Shown here: positions 9,283 through 18,053 of the stretch, one piece after another | Layout of the letters: each line of letters starts with the position of its first letter | Position numbering within the stretch: the stretch's first letter is position 1 | NCBI RefSeq assembly: GCF_028356935.1 | Contig: NZ_CP102798.1 | Location: 1,550,001 to 1,614,000, forward strand | From: Lysinibacillus sp. OF-1 | Lineage (GTDB): Bacteria > Bacillota > Bacilli > Bacillales_A > Planococcaceae | DNA length: 64,000 nt | Direction: 5' to 3' | The notes under the pieces: generated by a model | Told to the model about the DNA's origin: nothing | Seen by the model: only the letters and a program-made list of their open reading frames with translations | The model's database searches: none | Position numbers and translations under genes: made by a program

Positions 9283-9334
9283 TATGCTTTCGGTACAAAA
9301 TAGCTTGTTAATAAGGGATAGAGGGGGAACTTAT

Positions 9335-10597
9335 ATGGCTGACTTACGCATTAATTTAGCGGGTATCAAATCACCTAATCCATTTTGGCTAGCATCCGCA
9401 CCACCAACGAATTCAGGTTATCAAGTACAGCGTGCATTTGAAGCAGGCTGGGGTGGTGCTGTTTGGAAAACATTGGGGGAACCAATTTTAAATGTGTCCT
9501 CTCGTTTTGCAGCAGTTAGTTTTAATGGTCAACGTGTCGCAGGTTTCAACAATATTGAGTTAATTACAGATCGACCATTAGAAGTAAATTTACAAGAAAT
9601 ATATGAGACGAAAAAGAGATTTCCGAATCATGCGATTATTGCCTCGTTAATGGTAGAGCCAAAGCAGGAAAAGTGGCATGAAATTGTGAAACGCGTAGAA
9701 GATGTGGGGGTTGATGGTCTTGAGCTTAACTTTGGTTGTCCACATGGGATGGCAGAACGAGGCATGGGTTCTGCCTCTGGTCAAGTCCCTGAGTTGGTGG
9801 AAAAACAAACGTACTGGGTAAAGGAAGCAGCGCGTACACCTGTTATTGTGAAGCTAACACCAAACATTACAGATATTACTGTAACGGCGGAGGCAGCGAC
9901 AAGAGGTGGAGCAGATGCAGTTAGTATGATTAATACGATTAATAGTTTAGCAGGTGTCGATTTAGATTCGTGGAATACAGTACCTAATGTAGCTGGCAAA
10001 GGGGCACATGGTGGCTATTGTGGTCCAGCAGTTAAACCGATTGCCCTCAATATGGTTGCAGAATGTGCCCGTAATCCATTAGTCAATGTACCGATTTCGG
10101 GCATTGGTGGTATCTCGAACTGGCAAGATGCAGCAGAGTTTATTTTAATGGGTGCCACAGGCGTCCAAGTATGTACAGCAGCGATGCATCATGGTTTTAG
10201 TATTGTGGAGGATATGATTGATGGACTGAATAATTATTTAGATGATAAAGGCCTAGCTTCGGTCATGGATTTAGTAGGTCGCTCTGTGCAAAGATATTCA
10301 AGCTGGGGTGATTTGGATTTAAATTATAAAATTGTTGCAGAAATTAATAATGATGTTTGTATCAATTGTAATAAGTGCCATATTGCGTGCGAGGATACTT
10401 CCCATCAATGTATTGATCTCTATACAGAGGGTGATCGTCCAATGCTAAAGGTTCGTGAGGAAGACTGTGTCGGCTGTAACCTATGCTCCATTGTTTGTCC
10501 TGTCGACGGTGCCATTACAATGGTAGAACGTCCATCAACGATTCCGCCAATGACATGGAATGAACGTCAAGCCCTTCTGAGCAGTCTGTCAAAATAA
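9335..10597 (+). CDS. preA: NAD-dependent dihydropyrimidine dehydrogenase, PreA subunit
   Basis: A 420-residue protein with a dihydroorotate-dehydrogenase-like TIM barrel that binds FMN and the pyrimidine (FWLASAPPTNSGYQ, NFGCPHGMAERGMG, GKGAHGGYCGPAVKP). A C-terminal ferredoxin domain carries two 4Fe-4S motifs, CINCNKCHIAC and CVGCNLCSIVCP. With PreT it reduces uracil and thymine to the dihydropyrimidines. ATG 9335 is chosen because AGAGGGGG lies just upstream and the residues that follow match the family N-terminus. Upstream in-frame codons fall within the tandem repeat. Length agrees with E. coli PreA. Confidence 0.93.
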   Translation: MADLRINLAGIKSPNPFWLASAPPTNSGYQVQRAFEAGWGGAVWKTLGEPILNVSSRFAAVSFNGQRVAGFNNIELITDRPLEVNLQEIYETKKRFPNHAIIASLMVEPKQEKWHEIVKRVEDVGVDGLELNFGCPHGMAERGMGSASGQVPELVEKQTYWVKEAARTPVIVKLTPNITDITVTAEAATRGGADAVSMINTINSLAGVDLDSWNTVPNVAGKGAHGGYCGPAVKPIALNMVAECARNPLVNVPISGIGGISNWQDAAEFILMGATGVQVCTAAMHHGFSIVEDMIDGLNNYLDDKGLASVMDLVGRSVQRYSSWGDLDLNYKIVAEINNDVCINCNKCHIACEDTSHQCIDLYTEGDRPMLKVREEDCVGCNLCSIVCPVDGAITMVERPSTIPPMTWNERQALLSSLSK

Positions 10598-10735
10598 TGG
10601 CCTCTTTAGCTCAATACTGAATATAAGATAAAAGATGATTAAAATCGAAATTCCACCTTCCTTCAGCATTTGGTGGAGGAAGGCATAACTTCAAGTAGGT
10701 TGTCACGGAAATTAGAGAAAAAGGAGAGAAGTAGG

Positions 10736-12253
10736 ATGGAACGTGAAGGGAATTATTTGAAATCCCCAGATTTACTTCCAGTGACACATCAACAAAGAAA
10801 TATTGGAACATTTGGTTTTGCAGTGATTTGGATTGGCATGGCGATTGTTCTAGCGGCTTTTGCCATTGGTGGCTCAGCCATTATGAACTTATCACTACCA
10901 ATGGTTATTGTAGCAACATTGGTAGGCTCTTGTTTAATCGGTGTCTTTATGACGTTAATTGGTGATATAGGAATTGAGCATGGGCTATCATTCCCAGTCT
11001 ATATGCGTGCACCTTTTGGCACATTCGGTACACATATACCTTCCCTTGTACGTGGTGTCACAGCTGCTTGTTGGTTTGGTCTTAATACGTATTTCGGTGC
11101 TTTAGCGATAAATGGTATTTTAAATTTAATGTTTGGCTTTAATAATTGGTTTATCTGTTTCCTTGTATTTGCTGCTCTTCAACTTTTTAATACATCCCTA
11201 GGGATTAAATCCATTGAGCGCTTTGCTGATTTAGCAGCACCTGTCATTATTTTAATTTCTTGTTGGATGTACTACACATTAGCAGATAGTGCAACGTCAC
11301 AAGGAAAAAATATTTGGACGTGGGTGGAAACCCCAACAACAGGCATTGCTGCTTTTACCGCTTTTATGGTAGTCGTGATGGCAAATATGGGCTTTTGGGC
11401 AACACTCGCAGCCGATATGCCTTCCCTATCTCGTTTCTTTAAGGCACCTAAAAATGAGCGAAATTGGTTTAAACGTAATAAAACACAGCTTGTTGGCTCA
11501 TTAATTGTTATGCCAATTACCAATACATTCATTGTCGCAATTGGAGCAGTTTGTTATATGGCTGTTGCATCGGCTGATCCGATCAACGCCCTACAACAAA
11601 GTGCAAGCGGCTTTATTTTAGGTATTTTATTGTTGATGATTGTGTTAGCGCAATGGTCGACTAATACCTCTGCCAATGTTGTGCCAGCTGCGACGATTTT
11701 CTCTAATATTGGCGGTCCTAAAGTACCGTTTTGGGTAGGGGTTGTCATTGCAGGAATTATTGGTATTATTGCACAGCCTTGGAGCCTATTTGATGTGATG
11801 GTCAATGTCCTATTAATAATTGGCGGTATTTTAACGGCCATTGTAGGTATTTTATTTGCTGATTATTACCTAATTCGTAAACGCCGTGTTCATGTTAAAG
11901 AGCTTTATGAGTTAGATGGGCAATTTAAATATTATAAGGGCTTTAATATGGCCGGGTTAATTGCCTGGGTCATTGGGGGAGCGGTCGCGAATATTTTTGC
12001 AACTTATTCCTCTTTAGTAGGATTTGTTGTTGGAGCGGCTGTATATTATGTATTAGCGAAGTATTGGTGGTTTAAAAAGTATCCACAGGCGGAGCTAGAA
12101 GACCCGAGTGATGCCAAATATTTAGGCATTACAGTCGGGCATAATTTGGATGAACTATTTGGGCAACCAGCATCTGCTCCAACGTCGGCCCTAGAGGAGG
12201 AAGAACTTGTGGAGCAACCAGATCCTCTGTTAGAAATGAAGGGCGCCGAGTAA
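10736..12253 (+). CDS. NCS1-family nucleobase permease
   Basis: A 505-residue membrane protein with about 12 hydrophobic segments, of the nucleobase:cation symporter-1 family (uracil, allantoin, hydantoin, cytosine permeases). Diagnostic patches are PVYMRAPFGTFGTHIPSLVRG, WFGLNTYFGALA, and the QWSTNTSANVVPAA stretch in the second half. The ATG lies 9 bp after AAGGAG; an in-frame start at 10670 has no ribosome site. Position after preA suggests uracil/thymine or dihydropyrimidine uptake; exact substrate cannot be read from sequence. The tail after the last membrane segment is long and acidic (LEEEELVEQPDPLLEM). Confidence 0.88.
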   Translation: MEREGNYLKSPDLLPVTHQQRNIGTFGFAVIWIGMAIVLAAFAIGGSAIMNLSLPMVIVATLVGSCLIGVFMTLIGDIGIEHGLSFPVYMRAPFGTFGTHIPSLVRGVTAACWFGLNTYFGALAINGILNLMFGFNNWFICFLVFAALQLFNTSLGIKSIERFADLAAPVIILISCWMYYTLADSATSQGKNIWTWVETPTTGIAAFTAFMVVVMANMGFWATLAADMPSLSRFFKAPKNERNWFKRNKTQLVGSLIVMPITNTFIVAIGAVCYMAVASADPINALQQSASGFILGILLLMIVLAQWSTNTSANVVPAATIFSNIGGPKVPFWVGVVIAGIIGIIAQPWSLFDVMVNVLLIIGGILTAIVGILFADYYLIRKRRVHVKELYELDGQFKYYKGFNMAGLIAWVIGGAVANIFATYSSLVGFVVGAAVYYVLAKYWWFKKYPQAELEDPSDAKYLGITVGHNLDELFGQPASAPTSALEEEELVEQPDPLLEMKGAE

Positions 12254-12298
12254 GATAGACTACATCAAGACATTTTCAAAAGAAGGTGAGGTGATGAC

Positions 12299-12508
12299 AT
12301 GTCTGAATTCCAACAAAGCACAGAGGAAATCCAAAAAGTAGATCATTATTTAGATAGTGGCTTTAAAATCAAATATGTCTACGAAAATTTAAGTGGGATG
12401 TTTGTAGAATTTGCTCGTCAGGAAGAAGTGACATTGTTGCAAATTCTGACAGCGGATGCACGTAAATACTTCTCTGCAAAATTACAAGAACAAACATTAT
12501 TACAATAA
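12299..12508 (+). CDS. Small uncharacterised protein at the end of the pyrimidine operon
   Basis: A 69-residue soluble protein, not recognised. It begins with ATG after AAGGTGAGGTGATGAC, a good ribosome site, 45 bp after the permease. The sequence suggests two or three helices around a short strand (GFKIKYVYENLSGMFVEFA) and has no cysteines or membrane segment. A terminator follows directly, so it is the final gene of the operon. A regulatory or permease-associated role is possible, but nothing in the sequence fixes it. Confidence 0.6.
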   Translation: MSEFQQSTEEIQKVDHYLDSGFKIKYVYENLSGMFVEFARQEEVTLLQILTADARKYFSAKLQEQTLLQ

Positions 12509-12516
12509 TGACCTAC

Positions 12517-12554
12517 ACTCTATTCCTTTCAATGAGATGGGAATAGAGTTTTTT
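12517..12554 (+). terminator. Terminator of the pyrimidine catabolic operon
   Basis: ACTCTATTCC pairs with GGAATAGAGT (10 bp) and is followed by six T. It sits 9 bases after the stop of the small gene. Confidence 0.85.
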
Positions 12555-12614
12555 GTATCTTTTGAAACGATGCGAGGGTTCCAAAGAGCTTCTAGCTATA
12601 GACAAGAAAAAAAC

Positions 12615-12658
12615 CCTTTCGTACAATGAGGTCTGGTCAATCAACTTCGTACGAAAGG
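12615..12658 (+). mobile_element. Left-end-type hairpin of an IS200/IS605-family remnant
   Basis: CCTTTCGTAC and GTACGAAAGG form a 10-bp stem just before a decayed tnpA frame. IS200-type elements carry such subterminal hairpins, which TnpA recognises as single-stranded DNA. No matching right end was identified. Confidence 0.55.
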
Positions 12659-12666
12659 AAATCCAA

Positions 12667-12796
12667 ATGGATTATAAAAGTTTAGCACACAACATGGAAT
12701 TGTAAGTATTAAATCGTCTTTGCTCCCCAGTATAGAAGACAGATTATTTATGGGCAAATCAAAGCAGATATAGGTAAAGTTTTACGCCAGATGGTA
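12667..12796 (+). pseudogene. Decayed IS200-type transposase tnpA (N-terminal part)
   Basis: An ATG frame gives MDYKSLAHN and then meets TAA. Shifting by one base restores TWNCKY, a stop where IS200 TnpA has histidine, and then IVFAPQYRRQIIYGQIKAD. That is the canonical Y1-transposase N-terminus. The frame dissolves after GKVLRQMV, and the HUH and catalytic tyrosine regions are missing. The element is dead: one frameshift, at least one nonsense change, and truncation. Confidence 0.75.
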
Positions 12797-12856
12797 AGCA
12801 TAAGAAAGCTACTCCTGCTAGAAGCAGTAATACTAAAAGCTTATACATTTCATTAC

Positions 12857-14026
12857 TTATTCTTTTGTTGCTTTAAACATATAGCCGCTATAAGATTTGT
12901 AGATAATCATCACAATACCCATTAGCATAAAATTTGATATTAGTGAACTTCCACCATAGCTTAAAAATGGCAGTGTCATACCAGTTACTGGTAGAAGCCC
13001 AATGGTCATACCAATATTTTGGGTAATTTGGAAGGCCAATAAGCTAGAAATTCCTGCACCCATCAGTGTCATAAATGGGTCTCTTGCTTGTACTGTAATA
13101 ACAACAATACGGTAAATAACAAAAAATAAAAGTGCAATTATAAATGATCCTCCAATAAAGCCTAGCTCTTCGGCAATATTCGCAAAAATAAAATCAGTAT
13201 GTTTCTCCACGACATAAACATTATTGTTCATGTATCCTTTCCCAGTAAACTCACCTGTACCAATTGCTAAAAACCCCTGCCTCGTTTGATAAGAAGAATC
13301 TGGATATTCATATGGCTGTAACCAACCATGAATTCGAGAAATTTGATGCCCTGATAATTTATTTAAAATTTTATCTGTAAAAAAATCGTGGGATTTTATA
13401 TATAAAAGTACCACAACACTAATAATTGATAGAGGGACGGCTGTAAAGATGACAAGCAATTTTCTTTGTATACCTGAAAAGAAAATCATTGGTAAAATCA
13501 TCGACATATAAAGCATGACCATGCCTGTATCAGGTTGCTTGTAAACGGCGAGCATCGGTGGAAGAGATATAATAGCAATTATGAAGAGAAGCCTCATATC
13601 CGTGAAAAAGGTAGGACGTTCGTATTTCTCTCGATGTGCGACGATAACCTTGCTGACAACGATTAAAAAGGCGAACTTTAAAAACTCTGACGGCTGAAAT
13701 GATCCTAGCAAAGGAATTTGGTACCAGCGCTTCGCCTCGTTTATAGTTCTAGCTATACTTTCAGGTGCAATGAATAAGCTAAATGTTAATAACACCATTA
13801 TCCAATAAAACGGCCAGCCAATTTTTTTAAGCTGTTCAATATCAAGTATGGCTATCCCATACATAGTTAAAAATCCGATTATGTAATAAATAAACTGCTT
13901 TATAATAAATGAGCTTGAATACTGTTCGAACACCGTACTACTGGAATGGACAAAGAGACAACTAATCATACCTAGTAGCATCAAGCTAATTACTAAACTT
14001 TTATCCAATTTATTGAAATGTAACAT
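12857..14026 (-). CDS. RodA/FtsW/SpoVE-type SEDS glycosyltransferase
   Basis: A 389-residue membrane protein with about ten hydrophobic segments. SEDS signatures are clear: AKRWYQIPLLGSFQPSEFLK, the extracellular loop with DFIFANIAEELGFIGG, and the C-terminal LLPVTGMTLPFLSYGGSS. Family members polymerise lipid II into glycan strands with a partner class B PBP, in elongation (RodA), division (FtsW) or spore cortex synthesis (SpoVE). The sequence looks closest to RodA, but no PBP gene adjoins it, so it may be an accessory paralogue. The ATG has AAAGGGGAG upstream. Confidence 0.85.
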   Translation of the reverse strand: MLHFNKLDKSLVISLMLLGMISCLFVHSSSTVFEQYSSSFIIKQFIYYIIGFLTMYGIAILDIEQLKKIGWPFYWIMVLLTFSLFIAPESIARTINEAKRWYQIPLLGSFQPSEFLKFAFLIVVSKVIVAHREKYERPTFFTDMRLLFIIAIISLPPMLAVYKQPDTGMVMLYMSMILPMIFFSGIQRKLLVIFTAVPLSIISVVVLLYIKSHDFFTDKILNKLSGHQISRIHGWLQPYEYPDSSYQTRQGFLAIGTGEFTGKGYMNNNVYVVEKHTDFIFANIAEELGFIGGSFIIALLFFVIYRIVVITVQARDPFMTLMGAGISSLLAFQITQNIGMTIGLLPVTGMTLPFLSYGGSSLISNFMLMGIVMIIYKSYSGYMFKATKE

Positions 14027-14338
14027 TCAAATATCTCCCCTTTGTTAGAAGCAACTATTAACGATAACGATTGGTAACTATGGAAGGTTGCGACATAACG
14101 GGGTAATAAATTTGACTTCAGATTATTTTGCTTAACTATTCATCCAATTTCCACAAAAATAGAACAAGTGATTTCTAGCTATATACTTTAATTATTGGTG
14201 ATATATGGATAACTGTTTTTTGATACATATGGGAAAGACAAGCTACTTGTACTATCGAATGGATTATTAGGTATTTTTAATGTTGATAATTTAGGGAAAA
14301 GTTATACTAGCCTATTAATCAAATTAAGCGTTAAAAGA

Positions 14339-14363
14339 AGTCTCTACTAACCTAGTGGAGACT
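14339..14363 (+). repeat. Hairpin direct repeat, copy 1
   Basis: AGTCTCTACTA pairs with TAGTGGAGACT (11 bp). The identical 25-base sequence recurs at 14912-14936. Weak T-rich DNA follows. The two copies bracket a segment of about 570 bp that carries a pair of inverted GC-rich repeats. Confidence 0.75.
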
Positions 14364-14394
14364 TCTCTTAGTGTGGAAAAACAAAACAGTCAAT

Positions 14395-14545
14395 TGAAAG
14401 GGAGAAATGGATTTCCGTTGCAGGCTACTTGCTTTCCTGTGGGCGAGCGCCGAGCCGCTTCCTCCGCTACCGCTCCGTTTAGAGGCTCGCCTGTCTCGCT
14501 ATCCCACGGGAGTCAAGTAGCCTTCCACTCCAGCCCACAAAAGTG
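14395..14545 (+). repeat. GC-rich dispersed repeat, copy 1
   Basis: A block far richer in G+C than its surroundings, starting near GGATTTCCGTTGCAGGC, passing GAGCCGCTTCCTCCGCT, and ending at CCTTCCACTCCAG. The same landmarks occur in reverse orientation at 14700-14880. Such GC-rich elements with TTTCCGTT and CCACTCCA borders look like dispersed intergenic repeats of Bacillaceae. The 72-codon frame across it is an artefact of base composition. Confidence 0.6.
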
Positions 14546-14699
14546 TTACCTTTTTAGCGAAATTTTCAAATAAAGTGAAGGTGTTCACTACTTTTTATGA
14601 AGAGGTGTTGTCACGCATCACTTCTCCATATTGAAAATAAGAGCTTATTCCCTCTAAAAATAATGGGCTATTTAATCGCTATATTACTATGAAAAAAGT

Positions 14700-14880
14700 A
14701 AAGGCACTTTGCAGAAGGGTTGATTGGAGTGGAGCCAGCGTCACTCCTAGGGGATTTAGCGTCACAGATGAGACCCTGGAGCGAGCGTAAGTGAGTGAAG
14801 CGGCTCATCGGACGCCCCCTGGAAAGGGCGCTGACGGAACGGAAATCAACCTCTCACCTTGCAAAGTTGCTTTTTCTGCC
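14700..14880 (-). repeat. GC-rich dispersed repeat, copy 2 (inverted)
   Basis: Read on the minus strand it shows TTGATTTCCGTTCCGTCAGC, GAGCCGCTTCACTCACT, TAGGAGTGACGCTGG and CCACTCCAATCAAC, matching the order in copy 1. Its ends form a loose inverted repeat (GGCACTTTGCA with TGCAAAGTTGC), as expected for a miniature element. Sequence between the borders has diverged. Confidence 0.6.
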
Positions 14881-14911
14881 GTTGACATCATCTTTTTTCA
14901 ACAACATGAGA

Positions 14912-14936
14912 AGTCTCTACTAACCTAGTGGAGACT
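14912..14936 (+). repeat. Hairpin direct repeat, copy 2
   Basis: Second exact copy of the 25-base AGTCTCTACTA...TAGTGGAGACT hairpin. The rest of the 14027-15108 spacer shows no gene I can support. Confidence 0.75.
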
Positions 14937-15108
14937 CCTTTGCGTTATTTAGTAAAGTTATAAAATGAAAGAGCGGTATGAGCTAAATCTATCAAAATAT
15001 CATTATTTTTTGTTTTTCCTAAAAATACATTTGTCTTTTTTAGAAAAATTGATTATGATTTTAAAGGTATTCAACGTAGAGAGAACATCAGAAAAGAGGC
15101 GTTAACGA

Positions 15109-16482
15109 GTGGCCAATAAGGAATTAAAACGAGGATTAGAAGCACGTCATATCCAAATGATTGCACTTGGCGGTACGATTGGTGTAGGGCTATTTATGGG
15201 CTCGGCCAGTGCAATTCAATGGACGGGACCTTCTGTACTCCTTGCCTATGGTATTGCAGGTATTTTTATTTTTTTCATTATGAGGGCAATGGGTGAGATG
15301 CTTTATATGGAGCCGAGTACAGGCTCTTTTGCAACGTTTGGCTATAAATATATCCATCCTTTAGCGGGGTATTTAACAGCGTGGAGTAACTGGTTCCAAT
15401 GGGTTATTGTTGGGATGTCTGAAATTATAGCAGTCGGAACGTATATGCAATACTGGTATCCAGAATTACCAGCGTGGATACCAGGTCTTATTGCGATGAT
15501 TATTTTAGGTTTGGCGAACTTTATTTCTGTCAAATCATTTGGGGAATTTGAATTTTGGTTTGCGATGATTAAAATTGTCACGATCATTTTAATGATTGTA
15601 GCAGGTGTAGGGCTGATCTTCTTTGGCTTTGGCAATGATGGTATTGCAATTGGTTTATCTAATTTGTGGAGTCACGGTGGCTTCTTTACAGGTGGCTGGA
15701 CAGGCTTCTTCTTTGCCTTATCTTTAGTTGTTGCTGCATATCAAGGGGTAGAGCTTATCGGGATTACGGCTGGAGAAGCAAAAAATCCACAAAAAACGAT
15801 TACTAATGCCATTCAAAGTATCATTTGGCGTATTTTAATTTTCTATATCGGTGCGATCTTTGTCATTGTGACGGTGTATCCTTGGGATGAACTTGGGACA
15901 ATAGGTAGTCCATTTGTGGCGACATTTGCTAAAGTAGGTATTACAGCTGCCGCAGGTATCATTAATTTTGTTGTAATCACAGCAGCTATGTCAGGCTGTA
16001 ACAGTGGGATTTATAGCGCTGGACGTATGTTATATACTCTTGCGATGAATGGACAAGCACCAAAATTTTTCGCCAAGCTTTCAAGGAATGGCGTACCTTT
16101 ATTTGGAACAGCAGGTGTGTTAGTCGGGTTATTCATTGGTGTCATCCTAAGCTATATTGCTCCTGAAAATTTATTTGTTTATATATATAGTGCGAGTGTT
16201 TTACCAGGAATGATTCCATGGTTTATTATTTTAATCAGTCAAATTCGCTTTAGAAAAGAGAAGGGTATGCAACTGGCTAAGCATCCTTTCAAAATGCCTT
16301 TCGCACCCATTACAAACTATGTAACGATTATCTTTTTAATCATGGTATTAGTTGGTATGTGGATTAATGATGATACACGTATATCATTAATTGTCGGTAT
16401 TATTTTCCTAATCCTCGTAACAATTAGCTACTATGTGTTTGGGATTGGCAAAAACCGCTACAGTAAAGATTCTATAGAATAA
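15109..16482 (+). CDS. Amino acid permease, APC superfamily
   Basis: A 457-residue transporter with 12 predicted membrane segments. The N-terminal [20 protein letters not shown] is the signature of the amino acid transporter family that includes AapA, ProY and Gab[17 protein letters not shown] is conserved between segments 5 and 7. These permeases import neutral or aromatic amino acids or D-serine/glycine in symport with protons; the substrate cannot be assigned here. The start is GTG with an AGAGG site. The gene stands alone and ends at a strong terminator. Confidence 0.85.
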   Translation: MANKELKRGLEARHIQMIALGGTIGVGLFMGSASAIQWTGPSVLLAYGIAGIFIFFIMRAMGEMLYMEPSTGSFATFGYKYIHPLAGYLTAWSNWFQWVIVGMSEIIAVGTYMQYWYPELPAWIPGLIAMIILGLANFISVKSFGEFEFWFAMIKIVTIILMIVAGVGLIFFGFGNDGIAIGLSNLWSHGGFFTGGWTGFFFALSLVVAAYQGVELIGITAGEAKNPQKTITNAIQSIIWRILIFYIGAIFVIVTVYPWDELGTIGSPFVATFAKVGITAAAGIINFVVITAAMSGCNSGIYSAGRMLYTLAMNGQAPKFFAKLSRNGVPLFGTAGVLVGLFIGVILSYIAPENLFVYIYSASVLPGMIPWFIILISQIRFRKEKGMQLAKHPFKMPFAPITNYVTIIFLIMVLVGMWINDDTRISLIVGIIFLILVTISYYVFGIGKNRYSKDSIE

Positions 16483-16489
16483 GCTAGAG

Positions 16490-16522
16490 GGATGTATCTC
16501 AACGTGAGATGCATCCTTTTTT
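16490..16522 (+). terminator. Terminator of the amino acid permease gene
   Basis: GGATGTATCTCA pairs with TGAGATGCATCC (12 bp, one G-T) around ACG, followed by six T. Confidence 0.9.
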
Positions 16523-16548
16523 CTGTCTATTTTTGCTAGCACAATTTT

Positions 16549-16578
16549 TACATAAATGAACGGATAAAAGCCAAACTA
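16549..16578 (+). promoter_or_regulatory. Candidate sigma-G promoter of the ger operon
   Basis: TACATA (16549) lies 17 bp from CAAACTA (16572). The sigma-G consensus recalled from B. subtilis is TGMATA and CATACTA, so there is one mismatch in each box. Ger operons are transcribed in the forespore by sigma-G, so the match fits the genes that follow. Transcription would begin around 16585, which argues against the in-frame ATG at 16586. Confidence 0.45.
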
Positions 16579-16633
16579 CTAAAAAATGAATGACAATGAC
16601 TGGTATTCATCGGAATTAAAGGGGTTGAATGAA

Positions 16634-18028
16634 ATGAACGAGATACCGGAACAAATTGTAGCTAAATTGACGCAGGAAATCAACGAAATCGATGATGTAA
16701 AACTGAAAATGGTGGCGACAGAAGAGGGAGATGTCACGGTCATTTATTTCTCCTCGCTCATTGAAAAAATGACCTTACAAACCATGGTGACGATTCCGTT
16801 GGCTAATAATTTAAAACAAATTCATCAAATCGCTCAATATGTGGACCCAAAGGATGTCCAGGGAGCCGTTAAAAAATTGAATGCTGGGCAAACCCTCCTT
16901 TTTTTTCATGAAACGAATGCGTTGTTAAGCGTGGATACGTATAGTGCACCGACAAGGGCCATTACAGATACTGAAACGGAGTCCACAGTAATCGGTCCAC
17001 AGGATGCATTTACAGAATCATTAGAAACAAATATTTCATTGGTGAGAAGACGCATACAAAGCGCTATGCTTAAAAACGAAAACCGTGTTGTCGGGTCTGA
17101 AGCCAATATTAAAATCTCGATTATGTATATGGATAATATTGTGAGTCATAAAAATTTAGAGGATTTAAGAAATCGGATAGATCAAGTAGATTATCCATTA
17201 TTTACGGATATATCTGTGCTGAAGCAATTAATTGAGGATAATCCGTTATCACCCTTTCCGCAATATTATATGACAGTTCGTCCAGATAGTATTTGCCGTT
17301 ATCTTCTAGATGGTAGAATCGTCGTTTTTATGGATAATAGTCAGTTAGCAATTGTTTGTCCTACGTCTTTTTTTGAAATGTTTGTGTCGATTGAAGATTA
17401 TTACAACCGATGGACAACGGCAACTTTACTAAGGATGTTACGCTTTTTTGGTTTTTTCCTAACAATTATGATTACCCCCATGTATATATCAGCTCTAACC
17501 TTTCATCCAGAAATATTGCCCTATGAATTATTATTAAATCTTCAAGAGTCGAGGAGTAAAGTACCATTTCCACCGCTGATTGAAGTGCTATTTATCGAGC
17601 TGATTATTGAAGTGTTACGAGAAGCGGGTTCTCGAATGCCTGCCAAAGTCGGTCAAACAATTGGTATCGTAGGAGGTATTGTCATTGGGACTGCTGCTGT
17701 AGAAGCGGGGTTACTCAGTAATATTCTCATCGTGCTAGTCGCGACATCGGCCTTATTATCGTTCCTACCGCCGATTTTCTTAATGAGTAATACTAGCCGT
17801 TTTGTGCGCTATATTTTTATCTTATCAGCAGGACTCTTTGGCTTATTTGGCCAGATGCTCGCCTTTGCTTGGTTAATTCATCATTTATTAAGTTTAAAAT
17901 CGTTAGGAACGCATTATATGACACCCGCTATTCCTAGAAAGCCAAGCGATTTATTGGATGGTGTCATCCGATTTCCAACTAAATACCTAAAAAGTAAATC
18001 AGGTCTTTCAAAAGCACAGAAAAAATAG
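16634..18028 (+). CDS. Spore germination receptor A subunit (GerA family)
   Basis: A 464-residue GerA/GerKA-type protein. The first ~270 residues are cytosolic. They are followed by the hydrophobic domain with FFLTIMITPMYISAL, the family motif LQESRSKVPFPPLIEVLF and REAGSRMPAKVGQTIGIVGG. A subunits combine with B and C subunits in the spore inner membrane to sense nutrients. ATG 16634 lies 9 bp after AAAGGGG and is preferred over ATG 16586. It is the first gene of a complete A-B-C operon. Confidence 0.92.
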   Translation: MNEIPEQIVAKLTQEINEIDDVKLKMVATEEGDVTVIYFSSLIEKMTLQTMVTIPLANNLKQIHQIAQYVDPKDVQGAVKKLNAGQTLLFFHETNALLSVDTYSAPTRAITDTETESTVIGPQDAFTESLETNISLVRRRIQSAMLKNENRVVGSEANIKISIMYMDNIVSHKNLEDLRNRIDQVDYPLFTDISVLKQLIEDNPLSPFPQYYMTVRPDSICRYLLDGRIVVFMDNSQLAIVCPTSFFEMFVSIEDYYNRWTTATLLRMLRFFGFFLTIMITPMYISALTFHPEILPYELLLNLQESRSKVPFPPLIEVLFIELIIEVLREAGSRMPAKVGQTIGIVGGIVIGTAAVEAGLLSNILIVLVATSALLSFLPPIFLMSNTSRFVRYIFILSAGLFGLFGQMLAFAWLIHHLLSLKSLGTHYMTPAIPRKPSDLLDGVIRFPTKYLKSKSGLSKAQKK

Positions 18029-18053
18029 AACTAGAAGAATGAGGTGGTCAACT

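Noticed and set aside
9176..9334. N-terminal extension of PreA from an upstream TTG
   Set aside because: The extra 53 codons fall in the tandem repeat, lack a ribosome site, and do not occur in the family; ATG 9335 has a strong site.
14355..14573. 72-codon frame in the GC-rich block
   Set aside because: Lies entirely in a dispersed repeat whose inverted copy does not keep the frame.
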